NCBI RefSeq assembly: GCF_012933445.1
Contig: NZ_JABBNC010000005.1
Span: 1-64,000, forward strand
Direction of reading: 5' to 3'
From: Actinoplanes sp. TBRC 11911
Lineage (GTDB): Bacteria; Actinomycetota; Actinomycetes; Mycobacteriales; Micromonosporaceae
Length of the DNA stretch: 64,000 bases
Positions 26,613 through 40,317 of this stretch are shown here, piece after piece. The notes beneath the pieces are model-generated. The model saw only the letters and a list, made by a program, of their open reading frames with translations, was not told where the DNA came from and did not search any database. A program made the position numbers and the translations under genes. Every line of letters begins with the position of its first letter. Within the stretch, counting starts at the first letter, position 1.

Positions 26613-28221
26613 CTGCTCCCCGCGCACGCGGGGGTGTTCCCGGGTCCTCTCGTCGCCGGGCCCGTTCGACGAGCTGCTCCCCGCGCACGCGGGGGTGTTC
26701 CGCATCGCTGTTTCTCGAACTGTCGGAGCGGATCCTGCTCCCCGCGCACGCGGGGGTGTTCCGCACCACGCGACCGGGGAGGTCTACCGGTCGTCCTGCT
26801 CCCCGCGCACGCGGGGGTGTTCCGGTGCCCTGGCGTCGCGTGCCCAGCCCGACCGGCTGCTCCCCGCGCACGCGGGGGTGTTCCAAGGTTGGGCCGGTGT
26901 GGCTGATACCGATCGGTCTGCTCCCCGCGCACGCGGGGGTGTTCCCGCGGGCCAGTAGCGCTCTAGACGCTCGGCGCGCTGCTCCCCGCGCACGCGGGGG
27001 TGTTCCCGCGAAGACCTAGTCAACCCGGAGGAGGAGGTGCTGCTCCCCGCGCACGCGGGGGTGTTCCTCAGCACCTGCTACTGCACCGGACGCCCCGGCT
27101 GCTGCTCCCCGCGCACGCGGGGTGTTCCTAGACCAGCGGGCCACCCGTGGTGACTGCCGCTCTGCTCCCCGCACACGCGGGGGTGTTCCCGCGACCATGC
27201 CGTCGAAGGGGTGGGCGTGAAGCTGCTCCCCGCGCACGCGGGGATGTTCCATCTGTGCGTCGTCCTTTTGGAGCGTGAGAGGCACTGCTCCCCGCGCACG
27301 CGGGGGTGTTCCACCGCCACCAGATGATGCCGTCATATGACTTAACTGCTCCCCGCGCACGCGGGGGTGTTCCATGCAGGTCATGTGCCAGGCGGTCCAC
27401 GACTCTCTGCTCCCCGCGCACGCGGGGGTGTTCCTCGGACCCTTCGATCTTGCACTCCCACGTGAATCTGCTCCCCGCGCGCGGGGGTGTTCCCCAGTTC
27501 CAGCAGCAGGTACGCCGCGAGGTCACCTGCTCCCCGCGCACGCGGGGGTGTTCCGGACTGGAATTCAACCATCTACCTTACCTCTTCCTGCTCCCCGCGC
27601 ACGCGGGGGTGTTCCCGGAGGCTCGCCCGTGTCCGGCGATCTACTCGGCTGCTCCCCGCGCACGCGGGGGTGTTCCTTACTCGGCGCTGCTGGCGCCGCC
27701 GGTGACGGCCTGCTCCCCGCGCACGCGGGGGTGTTCCCGGCGGTAGCGGGCGCGGGCCGTGCGCATGGAGCTGCTCCTCGCGCACGCGGGGGTGTTCCCG
27801 CGTCGGGGACGTGTCCATGGTGCTCAAGCACCTGCTCCCCGCGCACGCGGGGGTGATCCGTGGTCACGCTGGGGCCGCAACATGCGTGAGTCCTGCTCCC
27901 CGCGCACGCGGGGGTGTTCCAGCGGATCGCCGGAGAGCAGCTCGACCCGTGTGGACTGCTCCCCGCGCACGCGGGGGTGTTCCGTAGTTACCCGCGCCAA
28001 CGACGAGGGTAGCGTTCTGCTCCCCGCGCACGCGGGGTGTTCCCCGGCGGTCTGGGATCCGAGGCGTTCCACGGCCCTGCTCCCCGCGCACGCGGGGGTG
28101 TTCCCTTCGCGGACCGCGCGGATCGCATCGCGAGTCTGCTCCCCGCGCACGCGGGGGTGTTCCGCAGGTCACGGCGCTTACCACCTAGTCAAGGACTGCT
28201 CCCCGCACGCGGGGGTGTTCC
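26613..28221 (+). CRISPR. CRISPR array 3, 27 repeats
   Basis: 27 repeats of 28 bases begin CTGCTCCCCGCGCACGCG and end GTGTTCC, from 26613 to 28196, with mostly 33-base spacers and a 61-base period. Variants: one base is missing in the repeats at 27102 and 28017, two are missing at 27468 and 28196, ATGTTCC at 27223, a T in the stem at 27771, and GTGATCC (the array 4 form) at 27832. Most decay lies away from the leader. Type I-E repeat. Confidence 0.98.
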
Positions 28222-28490
28222 GCGCCAGGCCGCCCTGTCGGCCGATCGAAATGACTCGCTAGTGGACCGTCGGCGCGGGTGCCACGCAGATGCCAAACCA
28301 CCTCGGGATCGACGACGATGTCGGCGTCCGTAACTCGCGTGACACTGTCCAGGAAATCGCCCACCTGCCCTACCCGATTCTTGAGCAGGTAGCCGAGCCC
28401 GCACAGGCACGGCGACGGCCATGCGAGATCAACATGTAATAAATGGCGTTCATAGTGTGCGGACGATCCATCGATCACCGTGAGGTTCCA
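28222..28490. other. Gap after array 3, possible gene fragment on minus strand
   Basis: The minus strand encodes YLLKNRVGQVGDFLDSVTRV then DADIVVDPEVVWHLRGTRA, which looks like coding remnants. It has no clear start and reads out of the last repeat. No family is recognised. The promoter of the subtilase must also lie here. Confidence 0.35.
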
Positions 28491-31400
28491 TTGTTACTCT
28501 CGCGCCTCCGCGCACTGGGGCTGGTTGCGCTCGCCGCAGCAGCGTCCTTCATATCAGTCCCGACCACCACCCCGGCCGCTGCCAGCCCGGCCACCACCGT
28601 GGCCGCAGCCACTCCCCCATCACCCGGCGACCCCGGGGCCTCGGTCACCCTGATCACCGGGGACAAGGTGACCACCACCGCCGACGGGGGCGTCCAGGTC
28701 CGTGATTCTCAGGGCGGGCTCACCGGGTTCCTCTCCAAGCGCAAGGACGGCGACACCTACGTCTACCCCCATGACGTTCTGCCCTACCTCGCCTCTGGCC
28801 TGCTCGATGACCGGCTGTTCGACGTCACCGAGCTGGTCGAAGACGGCTACGACGACGCACACAGCAACCGGATCCCGCTGATCGTCACCTACACGAGCGC
28901 GACGGCGGCCAAGGCCCGCGTGGCGTGGACCGGCGCCGCCGACGTCCGGCCGTTGGACAGCATCGGGGGCGCCGCCCTGACGGTCGACCACTCGGGCACG
29001 TTCCTCGCGTCGATCGTCGGCCCAAAGCCCAATGCCGTACGGTCTAATTTGGTCGCCGCGGGCGTGAAGAAGATCTGGCTGGATGGCAAGGCCAAGAGCA
29101 CTCTGGCCGAGAGCACCGCCCAGATCTCCGCCCCGCAGGTGTGGCAGACGGGCGACACCGGCGAGGGCGTCGACGTCGCGGTGCTGGACACCGGGATCGA
29201 CGCCGCCCACCCCGACCTGGCCGGTCAAGTGGCGGCCGCCGAGTCGTTCGTCCCCGGCCAGTCCGTTCAGGACGGCAAGGGTCACGGCACCCACGTGGCG
29301 TCCATCATCGCGGGCACCGGTGCCGCATCCGGTGGTAAGGAGCAAGGCGTAGCGCCCGGAGCCCGGCTGCACATCGGCAAGGTGCTCGGCGACGACGGCA
29401 ACGGCCAGGACTCGTGGATCATCAGCGGGATGGAGTGGGCGGTGCGCGACCAGCATGCCCGCATCGTCAACATGAGCCTGGGCGCGGATCCCACCGACGG
29501 TACCGACCCGATGAGCATGGCCGTCAACCAGCTCAGCGCGGAGACCGGCGCCTTGTTCGTGATCTCCGCGGGCAACGCCGGCCCGGGTTCCTACACGGTG
29601 GGGACTCCCGGTACGGCGGACGCGGCGCTCACGGTGGGCGCGGTCGACAGCAAGGACCTGGTCGCGTTCTTCTCCAGCGTGGGGCCGCGACTCGACGACC
29701 GTGCGCTCAAGCCCGACCTGACCGCGCCCGGAGTCGACATTCTCGCGGCACGCTCGCAGTACATCGACGAGGGTGACGGCCCGTACCTGACGATGAGCGG
29801 CACCTCGATGGCGGCGCCGCACGTCACCGGCGCGGCGGCGCTGCTGGCCGCCGAGCGTCCCGGGCTCACCGGCCAGCAACTCAAGGACGCGCTCGTCAGC
29901 ACCACCAAAGCTACCCCCGACGTCACCGCCTACCAGGGCGGTACCGGACGCCTGGACGCCGCGGCCGCCACGTCCGCGACGGTGTTCGCGACCGGGTCGC
30001 TGAACTTCGGTTATCCGCTATATCCCACCGCTCCCGCCGGTCCGGTGAACCGCGAGATCACCTATACCAACGTTGGTGACGTTCCGGTCACGCTCGCCTT
30101 GTCCACCTCGCTGAACGTGACCACGCTGTCGGCCACGCAGGTCACCGTGCCCGCGCACGGCACCGCCTCGGTGACGGCGACGACGTCGTTTGACAAGGTG
30201 CCCGCCGACCAGGCCCTCTCCGGCTACGTGACGGCGACCGGCGGCAACGTCGGACTGCGCACCTCGGTGGCGGTGGGTCGCGAGGGCGTACGTCATCAGC
30301 TCACGCTCCGGACGAAGGACCGTGCTGGCAAGCCGGTCGCGGGGCAACTCGTGCTGCTGGGCAAGGACAACACGATCACCCAGCAGATCGATGGCACCGG
30401 CACGCTAGAGCTGCGCCTGCCCGACGACACGTACACGGCCTGGTTCAGCACCGATGTCGAAGGCACTCACGGCCCGAACTCCAAGGGCCTGGCCGTGCTT
30501 CCGGTCCCGGACATCGCGTTGAATCAGGACCGCACCGTCGTTTTCGACGCCACCAAGGCCCGCGAGTCGAAAGCGACCACGCCGCAGCCCGCGACCGTGA
30601 GCGCCACCAGGCTCGAGCTGATCCGTGACGTCGGCGGGAGCCCGTGGCTGGACGCCTGGTATCCGGGGCCGGAGTACGACAGCGTCTGGGTGCTGCCGAC
30701 GCGCGAGGTCACGGATGGCGCTTTCACGGTGCATGCCCGCTGGCGTCTTACGCAGCCGGCCCTGACTTTACGCGGGTACGACGACCTTCTCGCCGAGCAG
30801 CCGCCGACTCCACTGCCGGCCAGCGTGCACAGTGTCGAAGCGGTGCTGGGTGGTGACGTACGGGGGAAGGCTCTTGTGGTGAAGAGGACGGACGCCGTGG
30901 CGATCGAGGACCAGGCTGCGGCTGCGGCATCGGCCGGCGCTCGGCTGCTGATCGTGGTGAATGACGGCGTGGGACGCCTGGCGCCCTGGCCCGGATCGGT
31001 GTGGGCGCCGGCCGGCCCGCCACCGCTCACTGTCGTCACGCTGACCAAGGACGAGGGCGAGAAGCTGATCGGTCGGATCCAGCACGAGCGCCGGGTGCGC
31101 CTCGACATCACTTCAAATCCGATCACCCGGTACGCCTATGACCTGGTGACCGACTACGAAGGCGCGATTCCCGCGGACCTCACCTATCGGGCGACGCCCC
31201 GTAACCTGGCGCGGGCTGACGTCTCGTTCCGAAACTGGCGTCCCGGGCGCGTCCTTGAACAGCGCGCCGACACCGACCCGCTCGGATCCACCGCCTATCT
31301 GGAGTACGCCGAGGCGCCGGCGCGTGGCGACCGCACCGACTGGGTGACGGCCGGTGCGAAATGGGTCTCCGTGGCCACGATCCCGGGAGAGCAGACGCAG

Positions 31401-32135
31401 CGAACCGCGCCGACCTCGTACGCCGTGGGTTCGGCCCATGCCGAGCATTGGTTCGGCCCGGTACAGCGACCCCGGCTGCTCGACGACCCGGCCGGACTCA
31501 ACGTGTTCCGGCAGGAGGGCGGGTGGTTCTTCGCCAACATTCCCGGCTGGGGTGACTCGGGAACCGCGCACGAAGGCAGCACCAATGACAACGTCGCCGC
31601 CGACAATGCGCTGAAGCTCTACCAGGGCGACAAACTCATGGGCGCCAACGACCGGTACAACCCGCTGCTGGCGGTCGGACAGTTGCCGGCGGAGCATCTG
31701 CCGTACCGGCTCGTATCGGAGAACAACCGGGACACATGGGCCGGCCCGTACTCGACCAGCACTCGTACCGAATGGGCTTTCACCTCCGGCGACGTGCCGC
31801 TCGGAACGGTGGAGTCCCCGCCGCTGATCCAACTGGACTACGCGGTGGACACCGATCCGGACGGCAAGGCGAAGCGAAACTTCGACCTGACGATCGGCGC
31901 CTCCACCTTGCGATCGGCCACCGGCGCCGGGCCTATTCACGCAGTGACTCTCGACGTTTCCTATGACGACGGCGGAGCCTGGCACCGCGTGCCGCTGCGC
32001 CCGGGCACCGGAGGCTGGAGGGCCGAGATCAAGGCACCCCGCGACGCTCAGTTCGTGACCCTGCGCACGACCGCGCGCGACACCCGAGGCAATTCTGTCG
32101 ACCAGCGCATCACGCGGGCGTTCGGCCTTCGGTAG
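28491..32135 (+). CDS. Secreted S8 subtilisin-like protease, large
   Basis: A 1214-residue secreted serine protease. TTG 28491, with GAGG 6 bases before it, gives a clean signal peptide (LRALGLVALAAAASFIS). A prodomain begins VTLITGDKVTT. The catalytic triad is visible: Asp233 in AVLDTGID, His265 in GHGTHV, Ser439 in GTSMAAP. About 700 residues of beta-rich C-terminal region follow, including a PA-like insert (ARLLIVVNDGVG). The second subtilase at 47009 is a paralogue. A hairpin terminator follows. Confidence 0.92.
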   Translation: MLLSRLRALGLVALAAAASFISVPTTTPAAASPATTVAAATPPSPGDPGASVTLITGDKVTTTADGGVQVRDSQGGLTGFLSKRKDGDTYVYPHDVLPYLASGLLDDRLFDVTELVEDGYDDAHSNRIPLIVTYTSATAAKARVAWTGAADVRPLDSIGGAALTVDHSGTFLASIVGPKPNAVRSNLVAAGVKKIWLDGKAKSTLAESTAQISAPQVWQTGDTGEGVDVAVLDTGIDAAHPDLAGQVAAAESFVPGQSVQDGKGHGTHVASIIAGTGAASGGKEQGVAPGARLHIGKVLGDDGNGQDSWIISGMEWAVRDQHARIVNMSLGADPTDGTDPMSMAVNQLSAETGALFVISAGNAGPGSYTVGTPGTADAALTVGAVDSKDLVAFFSSVGPRLDDRALKPDLTAPGVDILAARSQYIDEGDGPYLTMSGTSMAAPHVTGAAALLAAERPGLTGQQLKDALVSTTKATPDVTAYQGGTGRLDAAAATSATVFATGSLNFGYPLYPTAPAGPVNREITYTNVGDVPVTLALSTSLNVTTLSATQVTVPAHGTASVTATTSFDKVPADQALSGYVTATGGNVGLRTSVAVGREGVRHQLTLRTKDRAGKPVAGQLVLLGKDNTITQQIDGTGTLELRLPDDTYTAWFSTDVEGTHGPNSKGLAVLPVPDIALNQDRTVVFDATKARESKATTPQPATVSATRLELIRDVGGSPWLDAWYPGPEYDSVWVLPTREVTDGAFTVHARWRLTQPALTLRGYDDLLAEQPPTPLPASVHSVEAVLGGDVRGKALVVKRTDAVAIEDQAAAAASAGARLLIVVNDGVGRLAPWPGSVWAPAGPPPLTVVTLTKDEGEKLIGRIQHERRVRLDITSNPITRYAYDLVTDYEGAIPADLTYRATPRNLARADVSFRNWRPGRVLEQRADTDPLGSTAYLEYAEAPARGDRTDWVTAGAKWVSVATIPGEQTQRTAPTSYAVGSAHAEHWFGPVQRPRLLDDPAGLNVFRQEGGWFFANIPGWGDSGTAHEGSTNDNVAADNALKLYQGDKLMGANDRYNPLLAVGQLPAEHLPYRLVSENNRDTWAGPYSTSTRTEWAFTSGDVPLGTVESPPLIQLDYAVDTDPDGKAKRNFDLTIGASTLRSATGAGPIHAVTLDVSYDDGGAWHRVPLRPGTGGWRAEIKAPRDAQFVTLRTTARDTRGNSVDQRITRAFGLR

Positions 32136-32146
32136 CAGAAGACGGC

Positions 32147-32180
32147 GCCGGTGGCGGCTCTTACGAGGGCCGCCACCGGC
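32147..32180 (+). terminator. Hairpin after the subtilase
   Basis: A 12-bp stem GCCGGTGGCGGC (32147-32158) with its complement at 32169-32180 and a 10-base loop. There is no T-run. Confidence 0.6.
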
Positions 32181-32250
32181 CGAGTCGGTGACGGTTGAAG
32201 ATCTCACCGGCCTCGACTGAAGGGTGCCGCATCCGAAACGTTGAATAGAC

Positions 32251-33054
32251 GTGGCGCAGCGAAGACATGACAAGAACCGCTACACCTATGACAACGAGAG
32301 CGGGAGCGCCCGTCAGCAACTCAACCTCCTCGCGGAGATTCTCGACGGACACTCGCTGCACGTTCTGGACTCGTTACCCGTACGGCCGGGCTGGCGCGTG
32401 CTTGATGTCGGTTCCGGGTCCGGAAGTGTCAGTCGCTTGTTGTCCGAACGCGTCGGCCCTTCCGGTTCGGTGACGGCAATGGACGTGGACTCACGCCATC
32501 TGGATACCGGCCGGGCCGTCGAGATCTATCGGGCCGATATCCGCGATGCGGCGCTGCCGCCGGCACACTACGATCTGATTCACGCCCGCCTGGTTCTCAT
32601 GCACCTGGAAACTCGCGACAAGGTGTTGGATCGGCTCGTCGAGGCGCTGCGTCCCGGCGGCGCGCTCGTCATCTCCGACTGGGATTGCACCTGGCAGGAT
32701 TGGCTGGTCCACGGTGCGGACCCGGACGCCGCGGCGGCATTTCTGAAGATGCAGGGCATCATGCTCGGTCTGATGGAGTCGAACGGAGCCGATCTCGCGT
32801 GGGCGCGTCGTGCCCCCGCGGCGATGCGGAAAGCCGGCCTGACCGGCATCACCACAACGGCATGGAACCAGCTGTACGCGGGTGGCGAGGCGGGCGCGAT
32901 GCTGCAACACAACAACACGTACCAGCTCGAGTACTCACTCCTCGGCCGCGGCCTGTCCGGTGCGGAACTCGCCGCCGTCCGCACGGCGATGACCGACCCT
33001 GAAACGCTGCTCTACACCTACCTGATGTTCAGTTCCATCGGGTATCGGCCCTGA
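32251..33054 (+). CDS. Class I SAM-dependent methyltransferase
   Basis: A 267-residue methyltransferase. Motif I is VLDVGSGSGSVSRLL, the acidic loop is VTAMDVD, motif II is YDLIHARLVLMHLE and motif III is LRPGGALVISDWD. The N-terminus (YTYDNESGSARQQLNLLAEI) and the C-terminal cap suggest a small-molecule methylating enzyme. GTG 33054-ward length fits the family. Substrate cannot be told. A perfect hairpin follows. Confidence 0.9.
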   Translation: MAQRRHDKNRYTYDNESGSARQQLNLLAEILDGHSLHVLDSLPVRPGWRVLDVGSGSGSVSRLLSERVGPSGSVTAMDVDSRHLDTGRAVEIYRADIRDAALPPAHYDLIHARLVLMHLETRDKVLDRLVEALRPGGALVISDWDCTWQDWLVHGADPDAAAAFLKMQGIMLGLMESNGADLAWARRAPAAMRKAGLTGITTTAWNQLYAGGEAGAMLQHNNTYQLEYSLLGRGLSGAELAAVRTAMTDPETLLYTYLMFSSIGYRP

Positions 33055-33073
33055 TCCTCGGCCGAGCACCTCG

Positions 33074-33103
33074 CGGGTCCGCCGGCAAACACCGGCGGAC
33101 CCG
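33074..33103 (+). terminator. Hairpin after the methyltransferase
   Basis: A perfect 12-bp stem CGGGTCCGCCGG (33074-33085), loop CAAACA, complement 33092-33103. Confidence 0.75.
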
Positions 33104-33117
33104 AGCGATGAACTGCG

Positions 33118-33610
33118 TTACGGACGCATCAGCGCCCCGACGAAGGAAGGCCCGGCCGCGCCGAGTCCAGTGGCATCGTCGTAGCCGCTGCGCGAGGCCA
33201 GTGTGCTGTTCTCGCCCAGCTTGATCAGCGCGTCCGGGTCGGACGCCGCGCCGCTCGCCTGGTCACCCACCACGATCGGCGGGTTGGCCGGGTTCACGGG
33301 GGTGAGATCGTGGATCGCGGTGCCGGTGCGGTAGAGCAGCGGGTTGGCGAAGCCGAAGGCGTGCCCGGCGCCTTGCATGGCGTCGGCCTCGAGGACGGCG
33401 AAAGCCCGCGTCGGCCGAGATGTCCGGGATCACCCGAGCGGTGCTCGACAGGGCGGCCGGCACCGTCCCCTTCTGATATGTCGGCTGCGGGCACACCTGG
33501 CTGATGCCACCGCCTCCGCCCCAGTTGAAGGCGCCCGGCGGCGCGGTCTCGTAGCCGTTGTGGCCGGCGTTCATTCGCGCGATGTTGTCGCCCCAATTTA
33601 CCGAGTTCAA
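33118..33610 (-). pseudogene. S53 sedolisin remnant
   Basis: The minus strand first reads WGGGGGISQVCPQPTYQKG and ARVIPDISADA. After a frameshift near 33420 it reads FGFANPLLYRTGTAIHDLTP and SGYDDATGLGAAGPSFVGAL to a stop at 33118. These match the C-terminal part of sedolisins, compare GGGGGPSAIYAQPFYQKG in the intact gene at 44695. The segment with the catalytic Ser (GTS) is missing, so it is inactive. Confidence 0.75.
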
Positions 33611-33894
33611 GGATAGCCTTCGCGACGCCGCAGTAACAGGCGAAGCCCTCGACCGGAAATTAGATCAACGACAGGCTACGCTGGGGTCGCTGGCCACCAC
33701 TTAGGAGTGTGAGAATGCCGAGAGTGGTGCTAGATCTCGATCTCTCCACAAAGCAAGGGCGTGGGGCGGACGATTCCAAGCGATGGCAACCCGCCGCGCG
33801 GGCGGGTCGGTCCGGCCCCGCCGAGCGCCACGTGCTGCAAGGCCGCCACGCGTCGTCGGTCCGGCCGGCTGGAAAGCAACCATGCGCTGCCAGT
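33611..33894. other. Non-coding gap before array 4
   Basis: About 285 bases between the sedolisin remnant and the array 4 leader. I see no gene or clear structure. Confidence 0.4.
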
Positions 33895-33946
33895 CCGAGT
33901 GAACAAGAACCAGGATGTTGATCTTCAACCCCGCAGGTCAACAAGC
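33895..33946 (+). promoter_or_regulatory. Leader of CRISPR array 4
   Basis: CGAGTGAACAAGAACCAGG, TGTTGATCTTCAACCCCGC and AGGTCAACAAGC directly precede repeat 1. The same blocks lead arrays 1 and 3. Confidence 0.85.
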
Positions 33947-34892
33947 CTGCTCCCCGCGCACGCGGGGGTGATCCACACCAGGCCGACCGCTCGCTCACCG
34001 ACGGCGACTGCTCCCCGCGCACGCGGGGGTGATCCTCCGTACGCCCTGCCCGCGGCAGCCGCCATCGACTGCTCCCCGCGCACGCGGGGGTGATCCCTGG
34101 CGGGCGATGAACGCCGGGGCGGCGGTTCTCTGCTCCCCGCGCACGCGGGGGTGATCCGCCTGAGGCGCTGCCCTTGCACCGCGCGGAGATCTGCTCCCCG
34201 CGCACGCGGGGGGTGATCCGTGCAGGCCCTGCCGGTGGCGCTCCCACACGCGCTGCTCCCCGCGCACGCGGGGGTGATCCGTGACTACCCTGCCCCGCCC
34301 ATCCCTCGGCAGTCCTGCTCCCCGCGCACGCGGGGGTGATCCGGCGATCGTCGGCAACGACGGCGAAACCGTCGGCTGCTCCCCGCGCACGCGGGGGTGA
34401 TCCCGCCCCGACCGGCTCGCCCGCGGCGCGAACCTTCTGCTCCCCGCGCGCGCGGGGGTGATCCCATCACACGACCTATCCGACGGGAGTGCTCTCGCTG
34501 CTCCCCGCGCACGCGGGGGTGATCCGCGGGTCGGCCTGAACAAGGCCGAGACCGACAACTGCTCCCCGCGCACGCGGGGGTGATCCCTGGGTCATCGCGC
34601 TGGCCGCGGTCTCGGCCGCCCTGCTCCCCGCGCACGCGGAGGTGATCCCAGAATCGAGCATCCACGCGCTTTTTCTCGAACCTGCTCCCCGCGCACGCGG
34701 GGGTGATCCCTCGGTAGCCAAGGCGCTCACCGATTTGTATGTCTGCTCCCCGCGCACGCGGGGGTGATCGTGGTTCAAGACCAGCCCGTACGCCGACCGG
34801 GGGCTGCTCCCCGCGGACGCGGAGGGTGATCCCAGCCACGGACCGGTCAGCACGTTGGCGATGACCTGCTCCCCGCGCGCGCGGGCTGATCC
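33947..34892 (+). CRISPR. CRISPR array 4, 16 repeats
   Basis: Sixteen repeats from 33947 to 34866, 28 bases, starting CTGCTCCCCGCGCACGCG and ending GTGATCC, with a 61-62-base period. The repeat at 34191 has one extra G. Repeats at 34621, 34804 and 34866 carry changes in the stem. A truncated 17th repeat, CTGCTCCGC, sits at 34926, exactly in register. Degeneration at the leader-distal end is the normal pattern for old repeats. Confidence 0.97.
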
Positions 34893-34934
34893 GAGTGTCG
34901 TCACCTCGCGCTGGGCCGGAAGGCCCTGCTCCGC

Positions 34935-35019
34935 TAATTCCCCGTACGCCCACTGCCGATCCGCAGCACGAATGGCCGAACTGGTCGTGGGCTTCCGGTG
35001 GTGAAGCGGGTACTGGGAC
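34935..35019 (+). repeat. Direct repeat copy B at the CRISPR island edge
   Basis: The partner of 22881-22963, starting TAATTCCCCGTACGCCCAC, in the same orientation. It abuts the truncated last repeat of array 4. Confidence 0.75.
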
Positions 35020-35054
35020 ATCCCGCTTCAGGACCGGAGGCGTACGTGGGCCGG

Positions 35055-35330
35055 GGTTGTCAGGGGATGGTTGTGGTGTTGAAGGTGAATCGGGCCACCG
35101 AGTCGGCGTTGACGTCCACGCGGTCGCGTTGATGTGCAGCGGATGTCGTGGGCGACGCCTGCGATGCCGCCGAACAAGGCCTGTTCGGATGGGGTCTTGA
35201 TGTCTTCGGCGCCCGGCGAAGACGCCGCCGGCGGGGGTGCCGACCGTGACGAAGCCGTTGTCGTTGATGCCGAGGCCAGCCGTCATGCCCCAGGCCCGGG
35301 TCCGGCCCGGCAACCGACGCTTTCTGGACA
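35055..35330 (-). pseudogene. M28-family aminopeptidase fragment B
   Basis: Minus-strand pieces in three frames: GLGINDNGFVTVGTPAGGVF, then AEDIKTPSEQALFGGIAGVA, then DRVDVNADSVARFTFNTTTI and a stop. Together they match the C-terminal end of M28 aminopeptidases (..GIPAGGLFTGAE..IK....GG.AG.., ..NADS.A..). The catalytic core is lost and at least two frameshifts are present. Confidence 0.7.
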
Positions 35331-35630
35331 CTTCCGTTCGGCGTGTTGCCCATACACGCTGGCGGCGGACGAAGACTCTCCAATGTGACCCCGGTCGCCG
35401 GGGGGAGCACGTCGCCGTTTCCGTTGCGGCCGCATCTCGGTCATTCGCCGGAGCGATGGAGATCACTTCCATGCCCGTGAATATTTGATCGCGCGCATGA
35501 CGGTGGTCACATTCCGGCCGCGCCGCGCCACTTCGCTAAGCGAAGGCGCTTTGCCCGTCTTCCGCAGGTTGACGGGCCGCGCCCTGTTCAGGGTGCTCCG
35601 AGTTGGTCGGAGCCAGTTCAGGGAGGTTCG

Positions 35631-40238
<4,608 letters not shown>

Positions 40239-40246
40239 CCACCCCG

Positions 40247-40270
40247 GGGCCGGCCTGTTGGCCGGCCCCG
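40247..40270 (+). terminator. Hairpin between protease and diguanylate cyclase
   Basis: A perfect 10-bp stem GGGGCCGGCC / GGCCGGCCCC with loop TGTT. Confidence 0.75.
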
Positions 40271-40317
40271 ACCGCGGTAGGACTAAGCGGGCCACGTGGA
40301 CGGCCGATCAAAAGGAT

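Noticed and set aside
26436..28262. Several open frames with repeated PRARGGVP or PACAGS peptides
   Set aside because: They are translations of CRISPR repeats and spacers, not genes.
34285..35472. 395-residue minus-strand open frame across array 4 and fragment B
   Set aside because: It joins CRISPR repeats to an M28 remnant in one frame by chance.
40258..40317. Earlier start (TTG 40258) for the diguanylate cyclase
   Set aside because: It falls within the terminator hairpin at 40247-40270.
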